Shown here piece by piece: positions 25,887 through 35,168 of a stretch of DNA of 64,000 nt. The notes beneath the pieces were generated by a model. That model did not search any database and was not told the DNA's origin. It saw nothing but the letters and a program-made list of their open reading frames with translations. The DNA is taken from the NCBI GenBank assembly GCA_027214345.1, contig JAPWHR010000013.1:117769-181768 (forward strand). The letters are read 5' to 3'. Source of the stretch: Comamonadaceae bacterium G21597-S1 (GTDB lineage: Bacteria > Pseudomonadota > Gammaproteobacteria > Burkholderiales > Burkholderiaceae_C). Position 1 is the first letter of the stretch. Every line of letters starts with the position of its first letter. Position numbers and translations under genes: made by a program.

Positions 25887-27005
25887 TCAGTTTAGCTCAG
25901 AGGTCTGGTTGCGGGGACCGGCAACATGCCGGTAGAGATCGATATAGGCATTGCGCAGCACCGGCCAGCCGAAGCGGGCCACCGCGGCGCGTGCATCCTG
26001 CGCCGGCGGCGCGACCGGGGACGACGACAGCAGCCGCTGCAAGGCAGCGGCCAAAGCACCCGGCACCGCCATGTCGACGCGGTGCACGGCATCGCCCAGC
26101 AAGGCCCGGAAGTGCGGGTTGTCATGCACCAGCACCGGCAGTCCGGTGGACATGGCCTCGACCACGGCCATGCCGAAACTCTCGTCGAGCGCCGCCGACA
26201 CCAGCAGGTCGGCGGCCCCGTACAACTCGCCGATCCGGCCTGAATCGACCTCGGTGTAGCGAAAACGCGGTCCCAGCAACTGCTGGCCGAGCGCGAGCAG
26301 TTCGGGGTCACCATCAGGGTGCAGGCTGCCGTCGAGCCACAACAACGCGTCGCCGCCGGCCGCCGCCATCTCCCGGATCAGGTGGTCGATGCGCTTGTGC
26401 TGGCGGTTCACGGCGCCCACGCACAGCACCAGGGGCTGCGACAGGGGAACATCCCATTGCACCCGCAGCGCGGCACGCTCGCCGGCGGGCTTGAAGGCCT
26501 GGAAGTCCATGCCGACCGGCACCACCGACATCTTGCGGGGGGGAACGCCCAGGCCTTGCATCTGCGTGCGGGCCGATTCCGTCAGGCAGTGCACATGGTC
26601 CACGCCGGCGCCGGGGTCGACCACGGCCGGCCCGCCATGGGTGTACAGCAGCCGGTAGCGCAGGCCCGTGATCCGGCGCAGGCGGTGCAGGTGATGGGCC
26701 AGCGGCGGGTCGATCACATGCACCACGTCGAACCCGCCCCGCATCAGCGCGGGCGCCAGCATGGCGGCGAAACTCGCGTGTTCGAGCTGGTAGCGGCGGT
26801 AGGCCAGGCGCTGGCGCAGCAATCGCGACATGACCCCGGTGCGACGCAGGTGCGGTACGACGGTTTCACGCGCGGTGCCCTCACCCGCGCCCTTGAACAG
26901 GCGGGTGTCGATGTCCGGGGCCAGGATGCGGTGCAGGTCGCAGAAGAAACGCTCGTAGCCACGGCGCGTCTGACCGATGGTCGGACAGGCCAATGCCACC
27001 TTCAC
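25887..27005 (-). CDS. Family 4 glycosyltransferase
   Basis: This 372-aa GT4 glycosyltransferase starts at a GTG (27005) that directly precedes the conserved KVALACPTIGQTRRGYERFF. It has VVHVIDPPLAHHLHRLR, CVGAVNRQHKRIDHLI and the E-x7-E donor motif in DESFGMAVVEAMSTG. It is a paralogue of the gene at 19327-20523. No strong ribosome-binding site is visible, so the start is less sure than the identity. It lies between the radical SAM gene and the chain-length gene and presumably adds an early sugar of the repeat unit. Confidence 0.85.
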   Translation of the reverse strand: MKVALACPTIGQTRRGYERFFCDLHRILAPDIDTRLFKGAGEGTARETVVPHLRRTGVMSRLLRQRLAYRRYQLEHASFAAMLAPALMRGGFDVVHVIDPPLAHHLHRLRRITGLRYRLLYTHGGPAVVDPGAGVDHVHCLTESARTQMQGLGVPPRKMSVVPVGMDFQAFKPAGERAALRVQWDVPLSQPLVLCVGAVNRQHKRIDHLIREMAAAGGDALLWLDGSLHPDGDPELLALGQQLLGPRFRYTEVDSGRIGELYGAADLLVSAALDESFGMAVVEAMSTGLPVLVHDNPHFRALLGDAVHRVDMAVPGALAAALQRLLSSSPVAPPAQDARAAVARFGWPVLRNAYIDLYRHVAGPRNQTSELN

Positions 27006-27071
27006 GGCCAGGCGAGCCGCGTCACACCGGCCGCGCCGTTGCAGCTTGCCGCGCCTGCGCAAGCCCCGCCA

Positions 27072-29132
27072 TCAGACATCGGCGGTCTCCTCGATGTGAT
27101 CCGGAACACACTCGCGCACCTGCCAGCCGACGTTGATGCGTGTCACCAGCTTGGTCAGGCCCTTGATGTGCAGCGACCATACCGATAGCGCCGCGCTGAG
27201 TTCGCGCCGCGCCTCGTCGGTGAGCCGGAACACGAAGGGCTGGCGCTCGGCAAGGCGGAACTCCGACGGGCAACCCAGGGTCGGCTGCGCCAGCCAGCCC
27301 GCAATGTCGTATTGCATGTCCGCGCGCACCGGCGAGAGCAGCAGCTCGTTGCGATCGCCCGATGCGTGCTTGTTGCGCGTGTAGGTGCTGAAATCGGCCC
27401 AGAAGGTCTCGAAATCGGGCACGTTCGCGGCATGGCCGCGATCGATCAGCAGCTGGCGTGTCGCATCCATCGCGCACGCGCAGATGCCTTCCCACAGGAA
27501 GAACGACGCGATGGCACGGTAGCGGTACATCAGGTTGTCGCCGATCTCGCCGCGCTTGAGCCGCTCGAAGTTGTCGTCGCGCGAATAGAACGCCACGCAG
27601 TCCTCGCGCGTGCGGAACAACTCGCCGTTGGTCTCGCCGACGAAGTCGTCCAGGAACTGTCGCACTTCGGGCGAGCCGTTCTCCATCGCGGGCAACATGG
27701 CCGACCACCATTCGCTGTTCTTGATGCCCAGGCCGCGCGTGTAGCGCACCACGTCCTCGAACCACTGGTCGTTCCAGAATACGCTGCTCACCAGGTGCCA
27801 TTTGCGGCAGGTGATGTAGTCGTCGTAGGGCAAGGTGTCGGTGGCGACGATGATCTCCTCGACGTCGAACACCTTGTCGCCCCGGTAGACGCCGAAGTTC
27901 TTGGGCAATACGCGGAAACGCGTGTCGAACTTGAACATCTCGCGCGACTCCTGCGTCTCCAGTTCCGCGCCCTTGAGCATCATGGCCTGGAAGTTGTGCA
28001 TCTGGTGGATGTTGGTGTCGAGCAGGTGGTGCAGGCCCTTGAGGTGGGTCTGCAGGCTCTCGCCCGGCAGGCCCAGGATCAGGTCGGACACCGAGCGCAG
28101 GCCGCGCCCGCGCATGTGCGCCTCCAGGGTCTTGTAGGCGTCGAGCTTGATCGACTGGCGCTTGACCTTGCGCAGCACGTCCTCGTCGAGCGACTGCACG
28201 GCCTGGTACAGCATCAGCGCGCCGCCGACCTTCTCGACCGACTTGATGATGCGCTCGGCCATGTTCTTGCCGGTCGTGGCATCGATGAAGGTGGGCCAGG
28301 CGTATTCGCGCTGCATCTCGCCGATGCATTCGCTGATCTCGATGTCGCGCTCGAACATGCCGTAGTTGCTGTCGGCGATGCGCAGCGTGCCCATGTTGGG
28401 CGAATACTGCTTGATGCGCTTGGCGATGTAGCGGATCTCGTCCTTGATGCGCTCCACCGGGAAGTTGTGCACCTTGGTGTAGTAACGCGTTCCCTGCACG
28501 CAGAAGGTGCAGGTGAACGGGCAGCCACGGTTGGTCTCGATCATCGGGGCCAGGCGGCCGTCGAAGAATTCGTCCTGCACGCCGCTGAGAAACGGCGACG
28601 GAATTTCCTGCACCAGCTTGTGGCGCGGGGGCATTTCCCGGCTGATTGCGCTTCCGTCGGGCATGCGCATGATGCTCGAAGGCAGGCCGATGTCACGGAT
28701 CTTGTCCAGCGACATGCCCTGGTCGAGAAAGGTTCGCACGATCTCATAGGCCAGGAAGTCGCCTTCGCCCAGCGCGTAGACGTCCAGGTCGGGGAAGCGT
28801 TCGACATAGGCGCATTGGCGCGGCGTCTCCAGCGAGATGTTGGGCCCGCCCATGACCGTGAGGATGCCCGGGTTGACCTGCTTGGCCAGCGTGAAGAAGT
28901 AGTGGCTGAGCGCCTCGTTCCAGACGTAGTTGGTCAGCATCAGCACGTCGGGAGGATCCTCCACCAGGGCCTTGGCCAGTTTCTCGGGATAGACGAACAG
29001 ACGGGACGCGATCTCGCGGTCCTTGTCTTCGCGGTCCATCACCGCTTTCATGTAGGCCACACCCAGTGGCATGCAGTCATTGGCCACCACCCCAGAGTAG
29101 TCGTAACGAAGATCAGCTATGTAGACTTTCAT
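27072..29132 (-). CDS. B12-binding-domain radical SAM enzyme
   Basis: This 686-aa protein combines an N-terminal cobalamin-binding-like domain (MKVYIADLRYDYSGVVAND, MLTNYVWNE, VMGGPNIS; no DxHxxG motif seen) with a radical SAM core. The 4Fe-4S cluster motif is C204-x3-C208-x2-C211 in NRGCPFTCTFC. A long C-terminal region (about 450-686) matches nothing I recognise and has several Trp and Cys residues. ATG 29132 starts the conserved domain with AGGGG upstream. Members of this group methylate unactivated carbons or rearrange carbon skeletons. It follows the CDP-glucose dehydratase gene by 39 bp, so a sugar or lipid substrate of the polysaccharide pathway is likely but unproven. Confidence 0.85.
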   Translation of the reverse strand: MKVYIADLRYDYSGVVANDCMPLGVAYMKAVMDREDKDREIASRLFVYPEKLAKALVEDPPDVLMLTNYVWNEALSHYFFTLAKQVNPGILTVMGGPNISLETPRQCAYVERFPDLDVYALGEGDFLAYEIVRTFLDQGMSLDKIRDIGLPSSIMRMPDGSAISREMPPRHKLVQEIPSPFLSGVQDEFFDGRLAPMIETNRGCPFTCTFCVQGTRYYTKVHNFPVERIKDEIRYIAKRIKQYSPNMGTLRIADSNYGMFERDIEISECIGEMQREYAWPTFIDATTGKNMAERIIKSVEKVGGALMLYQAVQSLDEDVLRKVKRQSIKLDAYKTLEAHMRGRGLRSVSDLILGLPGESLQTHLKGLHHLLDTNIHQMHNFQAMMLKGAELETQESREMFKFDTRFRVLPKNFGVYRGDKVFDVEEIIVATDTLPYDDYITCRKWHLVSSVFWNDQWFEDVVRYTRGLGIKNSEWWSAMLPAMENGSPEVRQFLDDFVGETNGELFRTREDCVAFYSRDDNFERLKRGEIGDNLMYRYRAIASFFLWEGICACAMDATRQLLIDRGHAANVPDFETFWADFSTYTRNKHASGDRNELLLSPVRADMQYDIAGWLAQPTLGCPSEFRLAERQPFVFRLTDEARRELSAALSVWSLHIKGLTKLVTRINVGWQVRECVPDHIEETADV

Positions 29133-29171
29133 CGGGGACCCCTTTGTCATCACAGAAAGAACCGAACCCAC

Positions 29172-30173
29172 CTAGCGCTGCGTCGACAGCAGCTCGAAGT
29201 GGCGTGAATACCAGTCGACGGTACGTCGCAAGCCGTCGTCCATGCCGTGGCGGGCCTTCCAGCCGAGCACGGTTCGTGCCTTGGTCGCGTCCAGCGTCTG
29301 CTCGCAGATTTCGGCCGAGGCCACATTGAGCACCTGCGGCGGCAGGTCGCTGCGCTCCATGATCGCCAGCACCTTGTGCGTCAGGTCCAGCATGGTGGGC
29401 CGCAGCTCCAGGCCGAAATTGAACGCCTGGCCCGCCAAGCCGGCATCGGCGGCCAGGCCTTGCGCAAGTTCGAGGTAGGCCTGCACGGCGTCCTCGACAT
29501 ACAGGAAATCGCGCACGAACTGGCCATTGCTGCGAATCTGGAACGGCTGTCCGCGCAGCGTCGCCATGATCACGCCCGGGATCAGGCGGCTGAAGTTCAG
29601 GTCGCCACCGCCGAACAGGTTGCCGCAGCGGGCAATGGCCACGCCCAGGCCATAGGTCTGGGCATACATGGTGGAGATCAGGTCGGCACAACTCTTGGAG
29701 CAGTCGTACGGGAAACGCCCTTGCAGCGGATGGTCTTCGCGATAAGGAAGATGCGGACTGTCGCCGTAGGCCTTGTCGGACGATGCGACGATGACCTGTT
29801 GCACCTTGGCCTGCCGCGCGGCCTCCAGCAGCAGCCAGGTGCCGCGCACATTCGCCTCCAGCGTACCCAGCGGATCGACCTTGGCCACGCCCACCAGCGT
29901 CTGGGCACCCAGGTGGAACACGGTCTGGGTGCCGTATTCGGCGAAGGTGCGGCGCAGCAGGCTGCCTTCACTGAGCGATCCGCGCACGACGTTGACCTTG
30001 TCCAGCCAGCCGTCGGCGACCAGCAGGCTGCGCGGCAATGCGTCGCGTACCAGCACCGTGACGTCGGCACCACGCCGATGCAGCGCCGGCACCAGCCAGC
30101 TGCCGAGCAGTCCGGTCGCCCCGGTCACCAGGACGGGGCGGCCATGCCAGAAATCAACCGCGGTTTCAGACAC
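29172..30173 (-). CDS. rfbG: NAD-dependent epimerase/dehydratase, CDP-glucose 4,6-dehydratase-like
   Basis: This 333-aa short-chain dehydrogenase-type sugar-nucleotide enzyme has the NAD-binding GATGLLG at 18-24, SSDKAYG at 131-137 and the Y156-x3-K160 pair in PYDCSKSCADL. HLGAQTLVGVAKVDPLGT resembles CDP-glucose 4,6-dehydratase (RfbG). It overlaps by 8 bp the downstream end of a glucose-1-phosphate cytidylyltransferase gene, the usual partner. Together they would give CDP-4-keto-6-deoxyglucose. The exact sugar specificity rests on this pairing, and the symbol is tentative. Confidence 0.8.
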   Translation of the reverse strand: MSETAVDFWHGRPVLVTGATGLLGSWLVPALHRRGADVTVLVRDALPRSLLVADGWLDKVNVVRGSLSEGSLLRRTFAEYGTQTVFHLGAQTLVGVAKVDPLGTLEANVRGTWLLLEAARQAKVQQVIVASSDKAYGDSPHLPYREDHPLQGRFPYDCSKSCADLISTMYAQTYGLGVAIARCGNLFGGGDLNFSRLIPGVIMATLRGQPFQIRSNGQFVRDFLYVEDAVQAYLELAQGLAADAGLAGQAFNFGLELRPTMLDLTHKVLAIMERSDLPPQVLNVASAEICEQTLDATKARTVLGWKARHGMDDGLRRTVDWYSRHFELLSTQR

Positions 30174-30918
30174 CTGTCACCACCTCTTCCCGAACCGTTT
30201 CGGCCCGCCATGGAGGCTCCATCCAGGGCGGGTTGCGGCCGCCGGTACACAACGCCTCGAGTTCGCTCTGGTCCTTGCTGGTGTCCATGGACTTCCAGAA
30301 TCCGTTGTGTTCGTAGACCCCCAGTTCGCCGCGCTGGGCCAGGTCGGTCAGCACGTTCTGTTCCAGGTTGTGGCCACGCCAGTCGAACAGGGCCCGCTTC
30401 TCGAACACGAAGAAACCGGCGTTGATCCAGTAGTCGCGCACCAGCGGCTTTTCCTCGAAGCGCTGCACCTTGCCTGTGTCGTCGAACACCACCAGGCCGT
30501 ATTGCGATCGCAGCGGCACGGTGGTCAGCGTCGCCAGCCCGCCGTGGCGCCGGTGCGTGGTCAGCAGTGCCTGCAGGTCGACATTGCCCAGGCCGTCTCC
30601 GTAGGTGGCCATGAAGGTCTCGCCGACATGCACGCCGCAGCGGATGATGCGGTCGCCGGTGTCGGCATCCTCGCCGGTGTCGACGATGTCGATGTTCCAG
30701 TCCAGCCGCCGGCCGTCGAAATAATCCAGCAGCATTTCCTTGCGGTGCCCCGCCGCCAGCACGAAGTCCTTGAAACCCTGCGCCGCATACATGCGCATCA
30801 GATGCACCAGCACCGGTGTGCCGTTGACCGGCATCATCACCTTGGGGAAATGCTCCGAGAAAGGATAGGCGCGCGTGCCCTTGCCCCCGCACAGGATCAC
30901 GATCTTCATTTTTTCCAT
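30166..30918 (-). CDS. rfbF: Glucose-1-phosphate cytidylyltransferase
   Basis: This 250-aa nucleotidyltransferase joins CTP and glucose-1-phosphate to make CDP-glucose. The N-terminal signature is VILCGGKGTRAYPFSEHFPK. Further marks typical of RfbF are DWNIDIVDTGEDADTGDR, FMATYGDGLGNVDL, VRDYWINAGFFVFEK and HNGFWKSMDTSKDQ. The ATG at 30918 has AGGAG upstream (TAGGAGAAAAGAAGA). It starts the sugar-nucleotide part of the operon, followed by the 4,6-dehydratase. Confidence 0.9.
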   Translation of the reverse strand: MEKMKIVILCGGKGTRAYPFSEHFPKVMMPVNGTPVLVHLMRMYAAQGFKDFVLAAGHRKEMLLDYFDGRRLDWNIDIVDTGEDADTGDRIIRCGVHVGETFMATYGDGLGNVDLQALLTTHRRHGGLATLTTVPLRSQYGLVVFDDTGKVQRFEEKPLVRDYWINAGFFVFEKRALFDWRGHNLEQNVLTDLAQRGELGVYEHNGFWKSMDTSKDQSELEALCTGGRNPPWMEPPWRAETVREEVVTGV

Positions 30919-30936
30919 TCTTCTTTTCTCCTACGG

Positions 30937-31671
30937 TCAATTGTCTGAAATGATCCTGAAGGTCAGGAACACTTGCAAGGGCTTGAGCACGATGTCGTCC
31001 AGGAACCGGCTGACCTGGCTGCGTCCGTTCTCGGGAACAAACACGATGTCGTCGGCCTGCAGCGGCATGGCTGCCAGCGTGAGGTAGGGTGCGGGCTGGC
31101 CGTCGTCGGGGCCCTGCACGGCGATCGCACGGAGACGGCCGCTTTCCATCAGCCGGATCACGGTGACGTCGGCTTCGGCGCCGGACTTGCGCACACCGCC
31201 GGCGGCGGCCAGCGCCTGCAGCGCCGTGGCGGCATTGCGCAGCGGAACCGCGGCGGGAGTGCCGACATCGCCCAGCACGTACACCATGGGCTGGCGCACC
31301 TGCGTCGGCACCACGGCGACCTGCGGGTCGACGAACCGTGCGGACAGCAACTGCGTCAACTTGTCGGCCAGTTCGCGCGTGGTCAGGCCGGCGGCCGTCA
31401 CGTCCTGCAGCAACGGCAGGCTGATCTGGCCATCGGAGCGAATGACCACGCTGCGGGAAACCTCGGGCGTACGCCAGACAACGATGTCCAGCTGGTCGCC
31501 GGCCGTCAGCAGGTACTGCTTCTGGTAACGCAGCGAACTCTCCATCACCGCCGGCGGCACGGCCTGTTCGGCCTGCTTCGCCGTCGGAGCGGTACAGGCC
31601 GACAACACGAAGGCCGCGGCGCAGATGCCGAGGACATGCAAGGGTCGGAGAAACCGGGGGATGAACGTCAT
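30937..31671 (-). CDS. Wza-like polysaccharide export outer-membrane lipoprotein
   Basis: This 244-aa protein has a lipoprotein signal peptide (lipobox LSAC, Cys26) and a polysaccharide export (Poly_export) domain: YLLTAGDQLDIVVWRTPEVS and IRSDGQISLPLLQDV. An SLBB domain follows (VYVLGDVGTPAAVPL). Such proteins form the outer-membrane channel for polysaccharide export. ATG 31671 precedes the signal peptide. The protein ends soon after its SLBB domain and lacks the long C-terminal helix region of Escherichia coli Wza, as shorter EpsE-type exporters do. Confidence 0.88.
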   Translation of the reverse strand: MTFIPRFLRPLHVLGICAAAFVLSACTAPTAKQAEQAVPPAVMESSLRYQKQYLLTAGDQLDIVVWRTPEVSRSVVIRSDGQISLPLLQDVTAAGLTTRELADKLTQLLSARFVDPQVAVVPTQVRQPMVYVLGDVGTPAAVPLRNAATALQALAAAGGVRKSGAEADVTVIRLMESGRLRAIAVQGPDDGQPAPYLTLAAMPLQADDIVFVPENGRSQVSRFLDDIVLKPLQVFLTFRIISDN

Positions 31672-31708
31672 GGGGTGCGTCGGTGGGTGGATACGGCATG
31701 CGGCGGGG

Positions 31709-33136
31709 CTACCAGCCCCGTCCGCGCGCCAATGTTGCAAAGGTGAGCAGGATGATCTTCAGGTCCAGCCATACGGACCAACGATCGATGTAGTCCATGT
31801 CCATGCGCATCCATTGCTGGAACGGAATCACGGGATCGTCCTCGAGTTGCCACAGGCAGGTCAGACCCGGGGGCACCGTCAGGCGCCGGCGCTGCCACCA
31901 TTCGTTGCCCGTGGCCTCCTGCACCGGCAATGGCCGCGGCCCGACCAGGCTCATGTCGCCCACCAGGACGTTCCACAGTTGCGGCAGTTCATCGATATGG
32001 AACTTGCGCAGCCAGCGCCCGATGCCGGTGATGCGGGGATCGTTCTTCAGCTTGAAGGCCGTGCCGTCGCGTTCATTGCGCTCGGACAGGGATGACTTCC
32101 GCGACTCGGCATCCATATACATGGTACGCAGCTTGAGCATCGTGAACGGCCGCCCGTGCAGGCCCGTGCGCGTCTGGCGGAACAGCGCCGGACCCGGCGA
32201 GCCCAGCCGGACCGCCGCCATCAGTACCAGCAGCGCCGGCCCCGTGACCAGCAGGCCCAGCGCCGCACCGAACATATCGATCAGCCGCTTGAGCAGCAGC
32301 TGCCCGTAGTTTCCGGTGCCGCTGTAGTGCGTGAGCACCGCGGTGTTTCCGATGTACGACAGGTGCCGGCGCGATTGCGGCACCACAAAGGCCTCGGGCA
32401 ACAACTTCACCGATATGCCGGCCTTGGCACAGATGCGCAGCATGTCGTGGATCTGGTCGTAACAGGTTCGCACCGGCAAGGTGATCACCACCTCGTCGAT
32501 GACCTGGCATGCCAGCACGGCACGCAACGCCTCCGGATCCTGCAGCGTCTGCACCGCGACCCCCTCACGCAATGGTGCGCGGGTTTCGTCGCTCCCCGCA
32601 CCGACCACGTCGAGCACTGCAGCCACGCGGATCCCGTATTGCGGATTTGCGTCGATCTCGTCCAGCAGTTCCGACGATCGGCTGTTGTGGCCGACCACCA
32701 GCCACACACGATAGTCGTCGCCCCGGCTGCGCAGGCGGCGGATCACCAGCCGACCGGCGACGCGGAAGATCACCAGGGCCAGCCATCCCGCGAGCAGCAT
32801 GGCGCCCAGCTGCAACCCCTGGAGTTCATCGACGAGGATGGTTTCGGCCAGGGTCGCCAGCCCCATGGCATAAGCGGTCGCTTCCGTCAGCGCCAGCAAT
32901 TCGCGCCAGACACTCTCGGTCCGCCAAGGATCGTACAGGCGCATGCGCCCGCCGATGGCCATGAACGCGGCGGCAAGCGTCACCAGCAACACGCCTGGCG
33001 CGGACACCCATTCGACACTGCGCTCATCGACGGAGCCGCCGTCCAGCCACCACACCGCTCCCGCTGCGCCGCACAGAATCGCCGCATCGATGGCACTGGC
33101 CGCGTGCGCCAGCACACGAACGTTGTGGTAAAGCAA
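31709..33136 (-). CDS. Undecaprenyl-phosphate sugar phosphotransferase (priming transferase)
   Basis: This 475-aa polyprenyl sugar-phosphate transferase starts repeat-unit assembly by placing the first sugar phosphate on undecaprenyl phosphate. The N-terminal half has about four membrane helices and a CoA-binding-like domain (YRVWLVVGHNSRSSEL). The C-terminal half is the bacterial sugar transferase domain: LLKRLIDMFGAALGLL, RPFTMLKLRTM and KFHIDELPQLWNVLVGDM, then SLVGPRPLP. The start appears to be a TTG at 33136 preceded by GGAGAAGG. It is the first gene of the minus-strand operon, just below a putative promoter. Confidence 0.88.
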   Translation of the reverse strand: MLYHNVRVLAHAASAIDAAILCGAAGAVWWLDGGSVDERSVEWVSAPGVLLVTLAAAFMAIGGRMRLYDPWRTESVWRELLALTEATAYAMGLATLAETILVDELQGLQLGAMLLAGWLALVIFRVAGRLVIRRLRSRGDDYRVWLVVGHNSRSSELLDEIDANPQYGIRVAAVLDVVGAGSDETRAPLREGVAVQTLQDPEALRAVLACQVIDEVVITLPVRTCYDQIHDMLRICAKAGISVKLLPEAFVVPQSRRHLSYIGNTAVLTHYSGTGNYGQLLLKRLIDMFGAALGLLVTGPALLVLMAAVRLGSPGPALFRQTRTGLHGRPFTMLKLRTMYMDAESRKSSLSERNERDGTAFKLKNDPRITGIGRWLRKFHIDELPQLWNVLVGDMSLVGPRPLPVQEATGNEWWQRRRLTVPPGLTCLWQLEDDPVIPFQQWMRMDMDYIDRWSVWLDLKIILLTFATLARGRGW

Positions 33137-33180
33137 GACCTTCTCCCCCGGTGAGCGGTTGTAACCCCTGTGACGAATTT

Positions 33181-33208
33181 ATTATGCACATCGATCCCCC
33201 GAAGTAAA
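33181..33208 (-). promoter_or_regulatory. Putative promoter of the polysaccharide operon
   Basis: On the minus strand TTTACT (33208-33203) and CATAAT (33186-33181) are separated by 16 bases, a reasonable sigma-70-type pair in an otherwise GC-rich region. The predicted start would be about 38 nt before the TTG of the priming transferase gene. This is based on sequence resemblance only. Confidence 0.4.
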
Positions 33209-33718
33209 CTCGCCGATCGGACTACGCACAAGGCCCATGTGCAAAAGCGGTGTGCGAATGCGGCAGTTGTCGACACCCACGGCGCATGCCTTGCGAACAG
33301 CGCACCAGTCGCCGGCGAGGCCCGTGCAGGAGGGAAACTCGTCGCGCTGCTCCGGCGTTCTGGAGACGGGCCGCCCATGAATGCGGTGCCGGACCGTACG
33401 CGCAACGTGCAGCGCTCGAAATGTCTTGCGGGCATCGCGAGACGCACGTTTGCCGGTGGTGAACGCAGGCATCGTGGACGACCCTTCCGTCACCCAATCC
33501 AACATCTTGTTGCCGACATCCGGGCTGAAACCGCTTCGCCGGCGCGCACCGACCCGACAACCGTTGCGGCAGGATGCGCATGGCGTCGCCCGCCACGAAC
33601 TCCAGTGGCCATGACAACGCGCACGCGACACCGCCAACCGTTCTGCGCGAACGGGCACACCGGGAGCCGGAGTTGGACCAACACGGCGCACTCTGCATCT
33701 CCGCTGACGGCGAAGGCA

Positions 33719-33747
33719 TTGACACACCCCGCTGGTGCGCCGACACT
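33719..33747 (+). promoter_or_regulatory. Putative promoter of the Liv-type transporter operon
   Basis: A perfect TTGACA at 33719-33724 is followed after 17 bases by a weak -10 (GACACT, 33742-33747). The leader to the GTG start at 33868 would be about 115 nt. The -35 match and spacing are seen directly; activity is inferred. Confidence 0.4.
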
Positions 33748-33867
33748 GCATGTTCTACCTCGCTTGGTCGGACTGACGACGACACCACGCAACGATGGTT
33801 TGAGCGTCGGCCTCCGGGCGCGGCCTCGGCACCCAAGTGGCCCATCAACCCAACCTTGGAGACTATC

Positions 33868-35058
33868 GTGAAAATCCTTCCCAAACTCCTGCTTGCCACG
33901 GCCTCGTTGGCCATGGCCGGCTCCGCCCTCGCCGAAGACGTCAAGATCGGCATCCTGCTGGGCTTTACCGGACCACTCGAATCGATCACGCCCGCGATGG
34001 CGAAGTCGGCCGAGATGGCGATCAAGGAAGTCAACGACTCGCGCCAGTTGCTGAGCGGCTCCTCGGTGACAGCAGTGCGCGGCGATTCGACCTGCACCGA
34101 TGCCGCGGCCGCGACCGCGGCCGGCCAGCGCCTGGTGACGTCGGACAAGGTCAACGCCATCATGGGTGCCGACTGCTCGGGCGTGACCGGTGCGGTACTG
34201 CAATCGGTCGCGCGGCCCAACGGCATCGTGATGATCTCGCCGTCGGCGACCTCGCCGGGCCTGTCGACCGCGCAAAGCGACGGCTTGTTCTTCCGCACCT
34301 CGCCCTCGGACGCGCGCCAGGGCCAGATCATGTCCGACGTGATCCTCAAGCGCGGCTTCAAGAGCGTCGCGCTGACCTATACCAACAACGACTACGGCAA
34401 GGGCCTGGCCAGTGCCTTCAAGGCCGCCTACGAGAAGGCAGGCGGCAAGGTGACCCTGTCGGCCGCACACGAAGACGGCAAGGGCGACTATTCGGCTGAA
34501 GTCGGAGCGCTGGCATCCGCCGGCGGGGACCTGCTGGTCGTCGCTGGCTACGTCGACCAGGGTGGCCGGGGCATCATTCGCTCTGCACTCGACACCGGCG
34601 CCTTCTCGAAGTTCTACCTTCCCGATGGCATGTACGGCGACAGCCTGATCAAGGTGATCGGAAAACCGCTGGACGGCACTTTCGGCGACGTGCCGGGCAT
34701 CGAGAGCGAAGGCAACAAGAAGTTCCTCGCCATGGCCAAGGCCGCGGGTATCGACGGTACATCGTCCTACACCGGCGAGTCCTACGATGCCGCCGCGCTG
34801 ATCATGTTGTCGATGCAGGCGGCGAAATCGTCGAAGTCGACCATGTTCAAGAGCAAGGTGATGAGCATCGCCAACGGGCCTGGCGAGAAGATCTACCCCG
34901 GCGAACTGGCCAAAGGCCTGAAGCTGCTGGCCGAAGGCAAGGCGATCGACTATGACGGTGCGACTGGCGTGCAGATGATCCCACCGGGCGAAGCCGCGGG
35001 CAGCTACCGGGTCTACACCATCAAGGGTGGCAAGCAGGTCACGGACGGGTATCAATGA
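33868..35058 (+). CDS. Branched-chain amino-acid ABC transporter substrate-binding protein
   Basis: This 396-aa periplasmic binding protein is of the Liv (Leu/Ile/Val-binding-like) type. It has a signal peptide ending in MAGSALA, then DVKIGILLGFTGPLESI, GADCSGVTGAVLQSV and YTNNDYGKGLASAFKAAYE. The GTG start at 33868 has GGAG seven bases upstream; the frame extends upstream without homology. It heads a five-gene operon with two ATPases and two permeases. The real ligand may be an amino acid, an amide or a related small molecule; the nearby betaine/sarcosine genes make methylated glycines a possibility, but this is only a guess. Confidence 0.88.
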   Translation: MKILPKLLLATASLAMAGSALAEDVKIGILLGFTGPLESITPAMAKSAEMAIKEVNDSRQLLSGSSVTAVRGDSTCTDAAAATAAGQRLVTSDKVNAIMGADCSGVTGAVLQSVARPNGIVMISPSATSPGLSTAQSDGLFFRTSPSDARQGQIMSDVILKRGFKSVALTYTNNDYGKGLASAFKAAYEKAGGKVTLSAAHEDGKGDYSAEVGALASAGGDLLVVAGYVDQGGRGIIRSALDTGAFSKFYLPDGMYGDSLIKVIGKPLDGTFGDVPGIESEGNKKFLAMAKAAGIDGTSSYTGESYDAAALIMLSMQAAKSSKSTMFKSKVMSIANGPGEKIYPGELAKGLKLLAEGKAIDYDGATGVQMIPPGEAAGSYRVYTIKGGKQVTDGYQ

Positions 35059-35168
35059 CACCACGTTGAGGTCGGCCCCATGGTCCGATCGAGACCCGGC
35101 TTGCCCGAGATGCCGCCGAGCGTGTGGTCCTGCGCAGAATACTCTCTGAAGACCACAGGAGACACGCG

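Larger units (their letters stand above)
33137..33867. other. 731-bp divergent intergenic region
   Basis: This region separates the minus-strand polysaccharide operon from the plus-strand Liv transporter operon. It contains the two putative promoters listed separately. Several long frames on both strands cross it (for example 33222-34361 minus), but they lack ribosome-binding sites and family resemblance and run into known genes in other frames. No RNA gene was recognised. Confidence 0.55.

Noticed and set aside
33222..34361. Minus-strand 379-codon frame across the divergent gap and the Liv binding-protein gene
   Set aside because: It lies opposite a clear substrate-binding protein gene, has no ribosome-binding site and shows no family pattern.
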